50,720 nucleotides of DNA. Source: Nitrospirota bacterium. Its GTDB lineage: Bacteria > Nitrospirota > Nitrospiria > JACQBZ01. Position numbers and translations under genes: made by a program. The stretch is taken from positions 1 to 50,720 of the forward strand of contig JACQBZ010000033.1 in the NCBI GenBank assembly GCA_016194285.1. Direction: 5' to 3'. A model generated the notes under the pieces. The model was not told the DNA's origin and did no database searches. It saw only the letters and a program-made list of their open reading frames with translations. Positions 24,994-33,425 of the stretch are shown here, piece after piece. Every line of letters begins with the position of its first letter. The stretch's first letter is position 1.

Positions 24994-25791
24994 ATGAAGA
25001 ATGAATCATCCAGTATTAAGAGCCCCCGTTCGGATCATCGGGATAAAGCCGACCGGCTCTTCGGTATCCATCCTCTGATGGAAGCGCTGCAGGGCGAGCG
25101 GAGCGTCGAGCGGATTTATATCGCCAAGGGACGGGGCGGGGGCGCGGTGGAGGATCTCATCCGGCTTGCGCGCTCCAAGGGCGTGCCGCTTCATTTTGAA
25201 CCCCGCGAAGTCCTGGACCGCATCATCGGGAGTACAAAACATCAAGGGGTGATGGGCCTGGTCGCCGCCAAGGGCTACGGCACGCTGGACGAGATCTTGG
25301 AACGTGCCTCCAAGCAAGGGGAGGCCCCGGCCGTTCTGGTATTGGACGGTGTGGAAGATCCGCGAAATCTCGGCGCCGTTCTCCGGACGGCCGACGCGGC
25401 CGGGTTCCACGGCGTGATCATTCCGCAGCGTCGAGCGGCCGGGCTGACCGAGACGGTGGCCAAGTCCTCGGCCGGCGCGCTGGAACATGTCACCGTGGCC
25501 CGCGTCGTCAATCTGACTCAGGCGCTTGAGACCTTGAAGGCCGCGGGATTGTGGATTTATGGACTGGATCCCGGCGCGGAGAAAAATTATCTTGAGATCG
25601 ACTATCGAGGACCGGTCGCGATCGTCGTCGGGGCGGAGGGAGAAGGAATCAGCCGACGGGTGCTATCGGCTTGCGATGAGCGCGTCCGTCTGCCCATGAA
25701 AGGCCGGGTGGCCTCGCTGAATGTCTCGGTGGCGGTCGGCGTGATGGCCTACGAGATTCTCCGCCAGAGAACGCCCCGTCAATTAAAATGA
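24994..25791 (+). CDS. rlmB: 23S rRNA 2'-O-ribose methyltransferase, RlmB/TrmH family
   Basis: This is a 265-residue SPOUT methyltransferase. The N-terminal substrate-binding domain holds FGIHPLMEALQGERSVERIYI (about 24-44) and KHQGVMGLVAAKGYG. The knotted catalytic domain shows LDGVEDPRNLGAVLRTADAAG (about 118-138), VVGAEGEGISRRVLSACDERVRLPM (about 211-235) and LNVSVAVGVMAYEILRQR (about 240-257). The usual modification is Gm2251 of 23S rRNA. The closely related TrmH-like group cannot be excluded. Its stop overlaps the end of the convergent lipoprotein gene. Confidence 0.9.
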   Translation: MKNESSSIKSPRSDHRDKADRLFGIHPLMEALQGERSVERIYIAKGRGGGAVEDLIRLARSKGVPLHFEPREVLDRIIGSTKHQGVMGLVAAKGYGTLDEILERASKQGEAPAVLVLDGVEDPRNLGAVLRTADAAGFHGVIIPQRRAAGLTETVAKSSAGALEHVTVARVVNLTQALETLKAAGLWIYGLDPGAEKNYLEIDYRGPVAIVVGAEGEGISRRVLSACDERVRLPMKGRVASLNVSVAVGVMAYEILRQRTPRQLK

Positions 25792-26637
25792 CTTCAGCAG
25801 TTCCTTTTTCTTTTCGTTATACTCCTCCTCGGTAATCAAGCCCTCTTCCTTGAGCTTATTGAGCGTTTTGAGCTTTTCTTCCAACGTGGAGGGCGGCGGC
25901 GTGACCGGTGCCGGCTCGACTTTTCCAGGTTCCGTCGTCGGCGCGGCGGGCTGGGGCGCGGCCGTTTGGGGAGGCGGATTCAGGAGGGAAGCGTAATCGA
26001 TGCTGAGCCAGCGTTGCGGGAACACGTTTTCCTGACCGCCGGGGGCTTTGCTCCCTTCCACGAGCGACTGGAACGGGCCGGGGGTGATGTAGAAATCCTG
26101 ATCGTTCGTTACCGTAAAAGGGTTACCTCCGGTTGGGATATCCGGGTAGCCCGGCTGGTTGCCCATCCGATATCGTCCCAGGAGGATATTCAGGTGTTTG
26201 TCTTTGACAAACGCCACCCCGGAGGACGTGGTCCCTTTATAGACAGTCCGTTGATGGTGGAGGAAGAAAACGACGCGCTCGTCGGGTCGGGCTTCCCGGA
26301 GCGCGGTCGCGAGCGGCTTCGCCAAGAAGCCGGCTTCGGCCGGGATGAAAGCCTGTTCGGGCTCCGGCTTGGACTTCAGAATGAGCACGGACAGAAAACT
26401 CGGCGGCTCGACGACCTGAATCGACTCCAGAATCCGCTTCATTTCGGCGTCGTCGATCTCTACCAGCTGATCGAAATATAGTTGGATCGGTTGTTTCGAT
26501 GCATCCAGCCAGGTCTCCAGGCTGACCGAATTATAATTGTCCTCCATGATCGATCTGGAAAGGGTCCGGTTCGTAACGCACCCTGTGGCGATGGCGCACA
26601 GGAGGAAAACAACAATGAAGAATAATGGTTTGCGCAT
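25783..26637 (-). CDS. Lipoprotein with a C-terminal SHOCT domain
   Basis: This is a 284-residue lipoprotein: hydrophobic leader, lipobox ATGC with Cys20. The long middle domain contains SLETWLDASKQPIQLYFDQL and DERVVFFLHHQRTVYKGTTSSG; it resembles no domain I know. After a Pro/Ala-rich linker, the last 32 residues (LEEKLKTLNKLKEEGLITEE plus EYNEKKKELL) are a SHOCT domain, a short helical oligomerisation module. The start ATG 26637 follows AAGGGA. It converges on rlmB with a 9-bp overlap of the 3' ends. Confidence 0.8.
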   Translation of the reverse strand: MRKPLFFIVVFLLCAIATGCVTNRTLSRSIMEDNYNSVSLETWLDASKQPIQLYFDQLVEIDDAEMKRILESIQVVEPPSFLSVLILKSKPEPEQAFIPAEAGFLAKPLATALREARPDERVVFFLHHQRTVYKGTTSSGVAFVKDKHLNILLGRYRMGNQPGYPDIPTGGNPFTVTNDQDFYITPGPFQSLVEGSKAPGGQENVFPQRWLSIDYASLLNPPPQTAAPQPAAPTTEPGKVEPAPVTPPPSTLEEKLKTLNKLKEEGLITEEEYNEKKKELLKSF

Positions 26638-26720
26638 CGTTTCCCTTTCGGAAAAGTTATAGCCGATATTTAATCATAGTTTGATCTTGGAAGCAATTCT
26701 ATTTCGGAGGGCATGAGCAG

Positions 26721-26749
26721 TTGAGTAATCCGGGGGATTCTGATATCGT
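26721..26749 (+). promoter_or_regulatory. Candidate promoter placing transcription start at the PEP carboxylase ATG
   Basis: TTGAGT at 26721-26726, 17 nt, TATCGT at 26744-26749. Both boxes match 4 of 6. The predicted start falls near 26756-26757, the ATG itself, so the mRNA may be leaderless; there is no ribosome-binding site in front of this ATG. Confidence 0.35.
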
Positions 26750-26756
26750 TTAGACT

Positions 26757-28280
26757 ATGACTCACAAAGTCGATCGAAAATTTCCGGCCACCATGGCGAC
26801 CCAGCATCCGGACCATGCCAATGTTCCTTACTGGAAGAAAAACGGGGAGGCCTTCATCAATACCCAGGAGGAGATTGAGGAATGCATCAGCGCGTTCAAG
26901 GACCTCCACTGCCAGGAGTATATGTGGGACTGGGAGGGGAAGTATGTGGACGAAGCCGTGGTGGACAAGCTCCTCTCAAACTATTACGACTTCTTCAAAC
27001 GCGTTCATCTGGGCAAGGATGTCTTTCTCACCTTTCGTCTGCCGAACATCTGGCATGAAAAAGGCTACCGGCTGGCCCGGGCCTACATGGGAATCCTGAC
27101 CTTTGAGGACCTCACGGCCGATCTGGGCTTTTCCCACCCGCCGGTCTTTGAGGTGATACTGCCGATGACGGACGAGGCCAAGAAATTGATCCATCTGCAG
27201 AAGACCTTCGGGCAGGTGGCGCAGCTCAAGCATGCCACGTTCGGGAATCGGAAAGGGATCGAGTACCTCCGGGTCATCCCGCTGATCGAAGGCATCTCGG
27301 AACTGACCGGCTCACGGAAGATACTGCATGACTATCTGGAGCTGCATGAAAAGGAGTACGGGACGCGGCCGGACTATCTGCGGCCGTTCATCGCGCGGTC
27401 CGACCCGCCCTTAAATGCTGGGTTGGTCCCGGCCGTGGTCGCGGCCAAGATCGCGCTGTCCGAGTATTACAAGTTCGAAGAGGAATCGGGGATCCCGGTC
27501 TATCCGATCATCGGCGTGGGCTCTCTTCCGTTCCGCGGCGGACTGGCCCCGGATCGGGTCAAGGATTTTCTGGCCGAGTACTCCGGTGTTCGGACGGTCA
27601 CGATCCAGTCGGCCTTCCGGTACGACTATCCGATCAAAGACGTGAAACGGTCCCTTCAGTTTCTCAATCGCAATCTGGAAAAGGGCCGTCCGCGGATCTA
27701 TTCGCCCAAAGAGATAAAGGAAGGCGAGGCCTTAAGCGAGATCTTCACAAAATATTATCAGCAAACGGTCGAAGGCCTGGCCGGAATGATCAACAAGTTT
27801 TCGAAGATTATCCCGCAGCGTCGGGAGCGGATGCTTCATATCGGGTTGTTCGGATATGCACGCGGTTTCGCAGGCAAACGTCTGCCGCGGGCGATCGGCT
27901 TTACGGCCGTTCTCTACTCCCTTGGCGTGCCGCCGGAGCTGATCGGAACCGGCCGGGGGCTTCGCGAGATGCAGGAGCGCGGGCTGACGCATGCGTTAAA
28001 AGCGTTCTACCGCAATTTTGAAAAGGACTTGATCCACGCCGGCCATTATCTCAATAAAGAGAATCTCAACTTCCTTGCGAAGCGTTCCGCGGCCTGGCGG
28101 GGAGTAAAGAAAGATGTCGAGGGGATCGAAAAATTTCTCGGTCGCGAACTGGGGCCGGAGACGGTCGAGCATTATCTTCACCGCAACCTCGTCTCGAGCG
28201 CCTATCTCCTCTGGCAATCGGGCAAGGTTCCATCCGACCGTATCCTGGAAGCCGCAAAGATCCGAAGAAGCATCGGGTAG
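26757..28280 (+). CDS. ppcA: Phosphoenolpyruvate carboxylase, archaeal type
   Basis: This enzyme adds bicarbonate to PEP giving oxaloacetate. At 507 residues it is about half the size of the usual bacterial enzyme and belongs to the archaeal-type family. Characteristic pieces: KFPATMATQHPDHANVPYW (7-25), FLTFRLPNIWHEKGYRLARA (about 82-101), the RSDPPLNAGLVPAVVAAKIAL segment, GVGSLPFRGGLAPDRV (about 254-269), and RERMLHIGLFGYARG (about 358-372). No allosteric phosphorylation site of plant/enteric type is present. It stands alone. Oxaloacetate from it would feed the aspartate-family operon at 11.5-18 kb, or a reductive TCA cycle; that link is inference. Confidence 0.93.
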   Translation: MTHKVDRKFPATMATQHPDHANVPYWKKNGEAFINTQEEIEECISAFKDLHCQEYMWDWEGKYVDEAVVDKLLSNYYDFFKRVHLGKDVFLTFRLPNIWHEKGYRLARAYMGILTFEDLTADLGFSHPPVFEVILPMTDEAKKLIHLQKTFGQVAQLKHATFGNRKGIEYLRVIPLIEGISELTGSRKILHDYLELHEKEYGTRPDYLRPFIARSDPPLNAGLVPAVVAAKIALSEYYKFEEESGIPVYPIIGVGSLPFRGGLAPDRVKDFLAEYSGVRTVTIQSAFRYDYPIKDVKRSLQFLNRNLEKGRPRIYSPKEIKEGEALSEIFTKYYQQTVEGLAGMINKFSKIIPQRRERMLHIGLFGYARGFAGKRLPRAIGFTAVLYSLGVPPELIGTGRGLREMQERGLTHALKAFYRNFEKDLIHAGHYLNKENLNFLAKRSAAWRGVKKDVEGIEKFLGRELGPETVEHYLHRNLVSSAYLLWQSGKVPSDRILEAAKIRRSIG

Positions 28281-28304
28281 GGAATGATCTCCCCAATGAT
28301 CGCT

Positions 28305-30992
28305 TCAACCCATGGTAATGGTAATTATTTGGTTGAGGGATACTCCTGCTTCTCTGAGCACCTGTCCACAGGTGTTCCTGATCTCCAAGTCCACCCGCCC
28401 GTCGTAGTTTCCAAAGCCGAATTCCACCGGAAGCGAGTGCTGTGAACCCGTTCCCTTTCCTCCCTCCACCTCCCGAATCTGTATTCCATGGGGCGATTTC
28501 ACCTTCACCCGGCTTCCGATTCCATCGCGGTTGCACCGGCTCCCGATGACCCTGATCTGCAACCAGTTGTTCGGATTGCCCTCATTGGCAAACAGCCGTA
28601 TCCCGTCCGCGCTTCCCACCACCAAGTCCAGATCGCCATCCCGGTCAAAGTCCGCAAAAGCGCTGGTCCAGCTGTTCGATACACGCACGCCGGCAAGCCA
28701 GGTTACATCCTTAAATTTCCCATGGCCGTCATTTCTGTAGAGCGCACTTTTACCCTGTGGGTAGACGGCCGTGATAAAAAGGTCCAGATTTCCGTCATTG
28801 TCATAATCCCCAAAGGACGGTTCCGAATCCGTCTCCTGATAGCGGATGCCGGCCTCCTTTTTCCTATCCCTGAAGCGATAATAAGGAGGCCCGCTGTTTT
28901 CCAGAAGCATGCTCTTATCCGAAAGGCCGATGTACCGGGGATGGGCCAAATTCGCGGAGAAGAGGTCCAAATTCCCGTCATTGTTATAATCCCCCCACTC
29001 CGAGCCGATCGTGTGACCATAATTGCCCTTCTTCTCCAAACCCTCCACGCCTTGCTCCTGTGCGACATTGGTAAAGGTGCCGTCCCCATTATTTCTCCAA
29101 AGGAAGTCGGGATCCAATCGGTAATTGGACACAAAGATGTCCAGGAGTCCATCGTTGTTATAATCACCCCAATTGACCCCTCGCCCATTCATCGGTTCCA
29201 AGGTCACAAGCCCCGCCTCTTGAGTCGCATCTGTAAAGGTCCCGTCTCCGTTGTTTCGCCAGAGAACATCTCTTGTGCCGATTCCCATGTGAATCGCCCG
29301 GGAGCGCGGCTTCTCGTAATTGGCGAGATACAGGTCCACCCGCCCATCACCGTTATAATCCCCCCAGCCGGCCCCCTCTGTGGGAACCTCATCCAGTCGG
29401 TTCACGGCGGTCGCGGTAATGTCCGTAAAGGTTCCATCGCCATTGTTTCTCCAAAACCGCCCATAAGATCCATCTCCACGAGCCATCATATAGAAATCCA
29501 GGTGACCGTCATTATTAAAATCGGCCCAAACACCCCCAACGGCTCCGACGGCCCCTTTCAGCCCGGCGATGTCCGTTACCTCTGTAAAGGTGCCGTCTCG
29601 GTTGTTTCTAAAAAGCCGATGTCCATCCACAAGCAGGTCCTCATAACCGTCGCCGTTATAATCACCCCATGCCACCCGCCGTCCCTTGACCGAACCCAGT
29701 CCGGACCTTTCCGTCACGTCGGTAAACGGGGTCACCCCTTCTTGTCGGGCAAAATACGCATGCAGGCTTTCCCTGGATAAACCGGACCGGGTCATGAGGC
29801 GTTCCAGCGAGAGGGAGGCCTCTTGGATTTCATCTCCGGCCTCTACCGCACGCAGATAAGCCCTGACCGCCTCATCTCGAAGGCCTTGCTGTTCATAGAG
29901 CACACCGAGGTGGTAGAAAAGTCGGTGATCAAAATCCAGGAAGGCCGCCGCTTTTTCCAAATTTTCTTTTGCTTCGCGAAAGTGACCCGTTTTATAGAGG
30001 GCCCAACCCAACGTGTCAAGATAATGTCCCTTCGCGATCTGAAGGTCCTGATTCCAGTCTCGATCGGTTTGGTTTTCAGGCCTATCCATCGGATCAGGAT
30101 GCTTGAGCAGCTTCAGGGCCTTCTGAAGGGCCGTAACGGCCTTCTCCAGATCCACGTCTTTCTCGGTAAACCAGTAACCCACCCAGAAATGAGCCATACG
30201 GTTGTTGGACTCCCGGGATAGCCACTTTTCCCCTTCCTCACGCAGCTTCTCCGGATCTTTAATATCCTTCGCAAGGATACGCAAATGGTTCTGGTGAACC
30301 AGGTTTGTGTAGAATGAAGGTGGGAAGAGCGAATAAAATTGTTCAATCATGGACAGACGCTTGGGGATATCGGGCTCACCAAAGATATCTTCTGAGGCAT
30401 CCTCTGTCAGGGATTTTAAAAGGTCTTCTTTGGGGTTTAATCGGACAATGCGCTCGCGAATTTCGGCCTTTCTCGCGTCTTCGTGCAAGTCGTCGAGCCC
30501 TTCATAGGCCGCATACAGATAGTCTGCTAAATCGCTATTGTTCGGTGCCCGGTCAATATAGGCTTCGACTTCCTGATAAATCTTCTGCCGTGTTTCCTCT
30601 GCAAAGGAGGATTTTTCCAGCATCGCGCCCCAGAGGCCGGCCCTTGCCTTATAAGCATTCGAATCCAGGGCCAATGCCCGTCCATAGGCGTCCAGAGCCT
30701 CGTCGTAGGACTGGATCGTTAAATAAACATCGCCCAGTCCAATCAAGGCCTTGACCCTCTCCGGGCGGTGGCCGGACCTTAACACCTCCCGATAGACCGC
30801 TTCGGCATGCTCAAATTGCCGTTTTTGTGACCATCGCTCCGCCTCGGCCAGCTTTTTTTTGGCCGCCCAAGAGACATAGGAATCCAGAAGGGCCGGAGGG
30901 GTAACGGCACAGGTGATGAGAAAGGAACATAAAATGATTGAGAGCAGGGCCAGGTGGATTCGCATGGACCATCCCAGATCAGTCTTCATCAT
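28305..30992 (-). CDS. Lipoprotein with TPR repeats, seven FG-GAP/VCBS repeats and an ASPIC/UnbV tail
   Basis: This is a large (up to 895 residues) exported lipoprotein. The leader MRIHLALLSIILCSFLIT ends in Cys28 (lipobox LITC); the second ATG at 30965 may be the true start. TPR-type helices follow (VKALIGLGDVYLTIQSYDEA near 90; LGWALYKTGHFREAKENLEK near 330). From about 430 to 790 come seven calcium-loop repeats such as DYNGDGYEDLL, DFNNDGHLDFY, DYNNDGLLDIF and DFDRDGDLDLV, a beta-propeller. The end NWLQIRVIGSRCNRDGIGSRVK is an ASPIC/UnbV (CRTAC1-type) domain. It is probably a calcium-stabilised surface or periplasmic binding protein; the ligand is unknown. Confidence 0.85.
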   Translation of the reverse strand: MMKTDLGWSMRIHLALLSIILCSFLITCAVTPPALLDSYVSWAAKKKLAEAERWSQKRQFEHAEAVYREVLRSGHRPERVKALIGLGDVYLTIQSYDEALDAYGRALALDSNAYKARAGLWGAMLEKSSFAEETRQKIYQEVEAYIDRAPNNSDLADYLYAAYEGLDDLHEDARKAEIRERIVRLNPKEDLLKSLTEDASEDIFGEPDIPKRLSMIEQFYSLFPPSFYTNLVHQNHLRILAKDIKDPEKLREEGEKWLSRESNNRMAHFWVGYWFTEKDVDLEKAVTALQKALKLLKHPDPMDRPENQTDRDWNQDLQIAKGHYLDTLGWALYKTGHFREAKENLEKAAAFLDFDHRLFYHLGVLYEQQGLRDEAVRAYLRAVEAGDEIQEASLSLERLMTRSGLSRESLHAYFARQEGVTPFTDVTERSGLGSVKGRRVAWGDYNGDGYEDLLVDGHRLFRNNRDGTFTEVTDIAGLKGAVGAVGGVWADFNNDGHLDFYMMARGDGSYGRFWRNNGDGTFTDITATAVNRLDEVPTEGAGWGDYNGDGRVDLYLANYEKPRSRAIHMGIGTRDVLWRNNGDGTFTDATQEAGLVTLEPMNGRGVNWGDYNNDGLLDIFVSNYRLDPDFLWRNNGDGTFTNVAQEQGVEGLEKKGNYGHTIGSEWGDYNNDGNLDLFSANLAHPRYIGLSDKSMLLENSGPPYYRFRDRKKEAGIRYQETDSEPSFGDYDNDGNLDLFITAVYPQGKSALYRNDGHGKFKDVTWLAGVRVSNSWTSAFADFDRDGDLDLVVGSADGIRLFANEGNPNNWLQIRVIGSRCNRDGIGSRVKVKSPHGIQIREVEGGKGTGSQHSLPVEFGFGNYDGRVDLEIRNTCGQVLREAGVSLNQIITITMG

Positions 30993-31456
30993 CCTCGATC
31001 TGCTTCAGTGGTTAGGATACACTAAACGCCACCAACCTTAAATAGCAACATGGCCGTTTCAGAATGTAATCTACAATAGATTCAGGCCCGGACTCAACTT
31101 TCAACTGGCTTTATTTTCGGGGGTCGGGCCACTCACACCTCACCCCTCACACCTAACGCCTTCCGTCCTTTCCCCTTTTTCCCTTTTCCTTTTGCCTTTT
31201 ATCTCATAAACCGGTATAATTTGCCATAATATTCCTCCGGCGCGGGCCGTTCCTGCCGTCTTTAATTTTTTCACACGGTCACATCCGACGGATGGAAAAG
31301 GAGTGCCTCCATGTTCCGCCCTTGTTCGTGCATCTCTTCTTTTGTAGTAGGATGTCTGGATGTGTTATTGCGATCGGCGGCAACCCCACGGAAGATATAT
31401 TATTAATAACACACTGGTGATGTAATCTCCAACACCGATTGAAGGAGGTCTTTACT
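30993..31456. other. 464-bp intergenic region with a promoter and TGAGG-type repeat
   Basis: It contains the divergent promoter region of the TPR/FG-GAP lipoprotein, a repeat-like run CTCACACCTCACCCCTCACACC at 31131-31153 in shortened form, a pyrimidine-rich stretch and a sigma-70-like promoter at 31192-31220. A 42-codon frame (31292-31420) is present without support and is not called. Confidence 0.5.
31192..31220 (+). promoter_or_regulatory. Candidate promoter upstream of the AUA-start gene
   Basis: TTGCCT at 31192-31197, 17 nt, then a perfect TATAAT at 31215-31220. It would leave a leader of about 230 nt before the gene at 31457, long enough to hold a regulatory structure, but I recognise none. 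Confidence 0.5.
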
Positions 31457-32224
31457 ATAAAACGCTTTTTGAAAATAATTATTGTGGTTGCTGTGATGGT
31501 TCCTGTTTTTGGAATGGCCCAGGAAGAAAACCTTCTGACCAGGGATGAGGTGGCGGTCATCAAGAAAAAACTTGTCGCGGTCACTGAAGCGCTCGGCCAG
31601 CCTCCGGCAGGGTATATTAAAGAAGATGAATCCTTCTACCTGCCTACCGAGGCCGCCAAGATGAAGGATTCCGGTCAGTTTTACCCGCCGGACGCCTTCG
31701 TTCGCTACAAGTTCGGCGGCGCTGAGAAAAAGGTCAAGAAGTCTGAAAAAGAACTTAAAGCCGAATACGAAAAAAAGATGCTCGAAGCCCAGGCAAAGGG
31801 CGGTTTTGACGCAATGGCGAAGCTTGGGGAGGAGATGGCACAGAAGTCGGGAAAGACCCAATTAGAAGCTAATGAGGCCAAAAAAGAGCCGATTGAGGTC
31901 TCCATTACGTTCAACTCCAATCCGGGACAGACGATCGATCCCGATGCGGTCCTGTTCGAAAACCCGGGAATGATCGCTCTAAAGCTCAAAGCCGATGGAG
32001 ATGAGGATAAAGGCCGAGTTGCGGTCTACTTCGACCTGGTGCATCTCAAGGACACGAAGAAGCTCTCCCGGGTGGATCTTATGGATAAGCCTCAAAAAGG
32101 CGTGTCGAGAAAAACCCTGGTCCTGAATGCGACTATTGAACTCACCGGTCCTGCGTCAGTGGTGGAGAGCTGGGCTAAACGAATCTCTGTCAGCAAAGCG
32201 CTGGCCCAGATCGATGCGAAGTAA
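31457..32224 (+). CDS. Secreted Lys-rich protein that appears to start at an AUA codon
   Basis: This is a 255-residue exported protein. From the codon at 31457 it reads (M)KRFLKIIIVVAVMVPVFGMA, an ordinary signal peptide. A perfect AAGGAGG ribosome-binding site at 31442-31448 lies exactly 8 nt upstream, yet the codon is ATA. The only other in-frame starts are a TTG at 31439, inside the ribosome-binding site, or ones inside the hydrophobic core. The mature part has a charged coiled-coil segment (KKVKKSEKELKAEYEKKM) and then a beta-type domain (PIEVSITFNSNPGQTIDPDA; LVLNATIELTGPASVVESWA). The function is unknown. Confidence 0.75.
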   Translation: MKRFLKIIIVVAVMVPVFGMAQEENLLTRDEVAVIKKKLVAVTEALGQPPAGYIKEDESFYLPTEAAKMKDSGQFYPPDAFVRYKFGGAEKKVKKSEKELKAEYEKKMLEAQAKGGFDAMAKLGEEMAQKSGKTQLEANEAKKEPIEVSITFNSNPGQTIDPDAVLFENPGMIALKLKADGDEDKGRVAVYFDLVHLKDTKKLSRVDLMDKPQKGVSRKTLVLNATIELTGPASVVESWAKRISVSKALAQIDAK

Positions 32225-32296
32225 ATGCAAGCACGGTATTATCGAGCATTGCATAAAAAAAAGGAATTCCGGGGACACGACGCGTAATTCCCGGGA

Positions 32297-32330
32297 GCCT
32301 CCGGTCCGGCCTCGTGCGCGGGGGTGGGAC
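32297..32330 (+). repeat. Dispersed repeat, copy C (diverged)
   Basis: GGAGCCTCCGGTCCGGCCTC then a GTGCGCGGGGG core, preceded by GGAATTCCGGGGACACGACG at 32263-32282. The same arrangement as copies A and B near 300 and 1160 but shorter. It lies between two plus-strand genes and may be the scar of a REP-like element. Confidence 0.45.
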
Positions 32331-32398
32331 TGAATGTCTTGCGACCTAAAATAGATCCATCCCGGTTTTTGACCGGCTTTTAACCCCGGAGATAAAAG

Positions 32399-33250
32399 AT
32401 GTCTTACGATGAGAATATCGGACGGAAAGGGAATTTGCTTTATTGGATCCTGGCGCTCTTTTTTATAACGGTGGGCGCGATGGCTTTGGGCACGGTGCAG
32501 GCGGAGGAATCCAAAGAGGTCAAAGCGGACGGGAAGAAACTGGCGACGCTCGATCCGGAGACGTTCGTCCCGAAATCGCTTGTTTACAGTTCGGACGGGC
32601 GGCATGCCATCTGGCTGATTCGATCGAAAGACCAATATCAACTTCTGGTGGATGGAACTCCCGGTCCCTTATTTGACGGGACCTACCGGACTCCCGTCGT
32701 TCTGAGCCCGGACGGCCGTCGCGCGGCGTATGTCGTGGAGAATAAAAAAGACCATCGACTGTCCGTGGTCAGCGACGGAACGATCGGCCCGGTGTTTGAT
32801 AAAATACTTCCCGGGACGCTGATTTTCAGTTCGGACAGTCGTCACATCGCCTACGCGGGGGCGCTTCAGGAAAAGTATCAGGTTTTACTCGATGGGGCGC
32901 CAAGTCCCGACTATGAGCTGGTCGGCCATCTTTCCTTCAGTCCCGACGGCAAACGTTTCGTATACGCCGCACAAAAAGATAAAAGAAGATTCGTGGTCGT
33001 CGACGGCGTTCGCGGTCCCTCGTTCGATGATGTTTATCCCACCGGTTTCAGCCCCGACAGCCGCCACATCGTCTATTACGCGACCCAGGGAAAAAAACAA
33101 CGGATCATGGTGGACGATCATCCGGGGTCGGAGTATGACACGATCGGTCCGGTACGATTTAATCCGGCCCAGGGGACCGAGCCCCCTTCCATCGGCTATA
33201 TCGCACTGCTTGGAAACGATTTGATCGAGGTCACACAGCCCTCGCCGTAA
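32399..33250 (+). CDS. Secreted WD40/TolB-like beta-propeller protein
   Basis: This is a 283-residue exported protein. A signal helix lies at about 13-33 (LLYWILALFFITVGAMALG). It is followed by five or six propeller blades of about 40 residues, each with a LVYSSDGRHAIWLI, VLSPDGRRAAYVV, IFSSDSRHIAYAG, SFSPDGKRFVYAA or FSPDSRHIVYYA strand, alternating with YQLLVDGTPGPLFD-like strands. The blades resemble WD40-like TolB repeats. GGAG lies before ATG 32399. The binding partner is not apparent. Confidence 0.8.
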   Translation: MSYDENIGRKGNLLYWILALFFITVGAMALGTVQAEESKEVKADGKKLATLDPETFVPKSLVYSSDGRHAIWLIRSKDQYQLLVDGTPGPLFDGTYRTPVVLSPDGRRAAYVVENKKDHRLSVVSDGTIGPVFDKILPGTLIFSSDSRHIAYAGALQEKYQVLLDGAPSPDYELVGHLSFSPDGKRFVYAAQKDKRRFVVVDGVRGPSFDDVYPTGFSPDSRHIVYYATQGKKQRIMVDDHPGSEYDTIGPVRFNPAQGTEPPSIGYIALLGNDLIEVTQPSP

Positions 33251-33357
33251 ATCACCCGTTTATTTTCCTCCCGGACGGAAGGCCCGGCGGAGCCGCTCCT
33301 CGCGATCGGACTCTCCCCCTGCGGGATCGGGGGGGGTCAAATGTTCCAAAGCCCGGG

Positions 33358-33386
33358 TTGATTTTCAGTCTTCAATGGATTAGAAT
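33358..33386 (+). promoter_or_regulatory. Sigma-70 promoter of radA
   Basis: TTGATT at 33358-33363, 17 nt, TAGAAT at 33381-33386. The leader to the radA ATG is about 33 nt. No LexA box is seen by eye. Confidence 0.65.
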
Positions 33387-33425
33387 AATTATTCTCACCA
33401 TCGTCTATTATATATCCGGTGAACT

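Noticed and set aside
28500-29700. Periodic short repeats resembling a CRISPR or tandem array
   Set aside because: The periodicity comes from the FG-GAP protein repeats; spacing varies and the frame is intact.
28488-29780. 430-codon plus-strand frame opposite the FG-GAP lipoprotein
   Set aside because: Shadow of the repetitive calcium-loop coding sequence on the other strand; no start signal or recognisable domain.
31292-31420. 42-codon small ORF upstream of the AUA-start gene
   Set aside because: It has an ATG but no good ribosome-binding site, unusual composition and no similarity; it may be chance.
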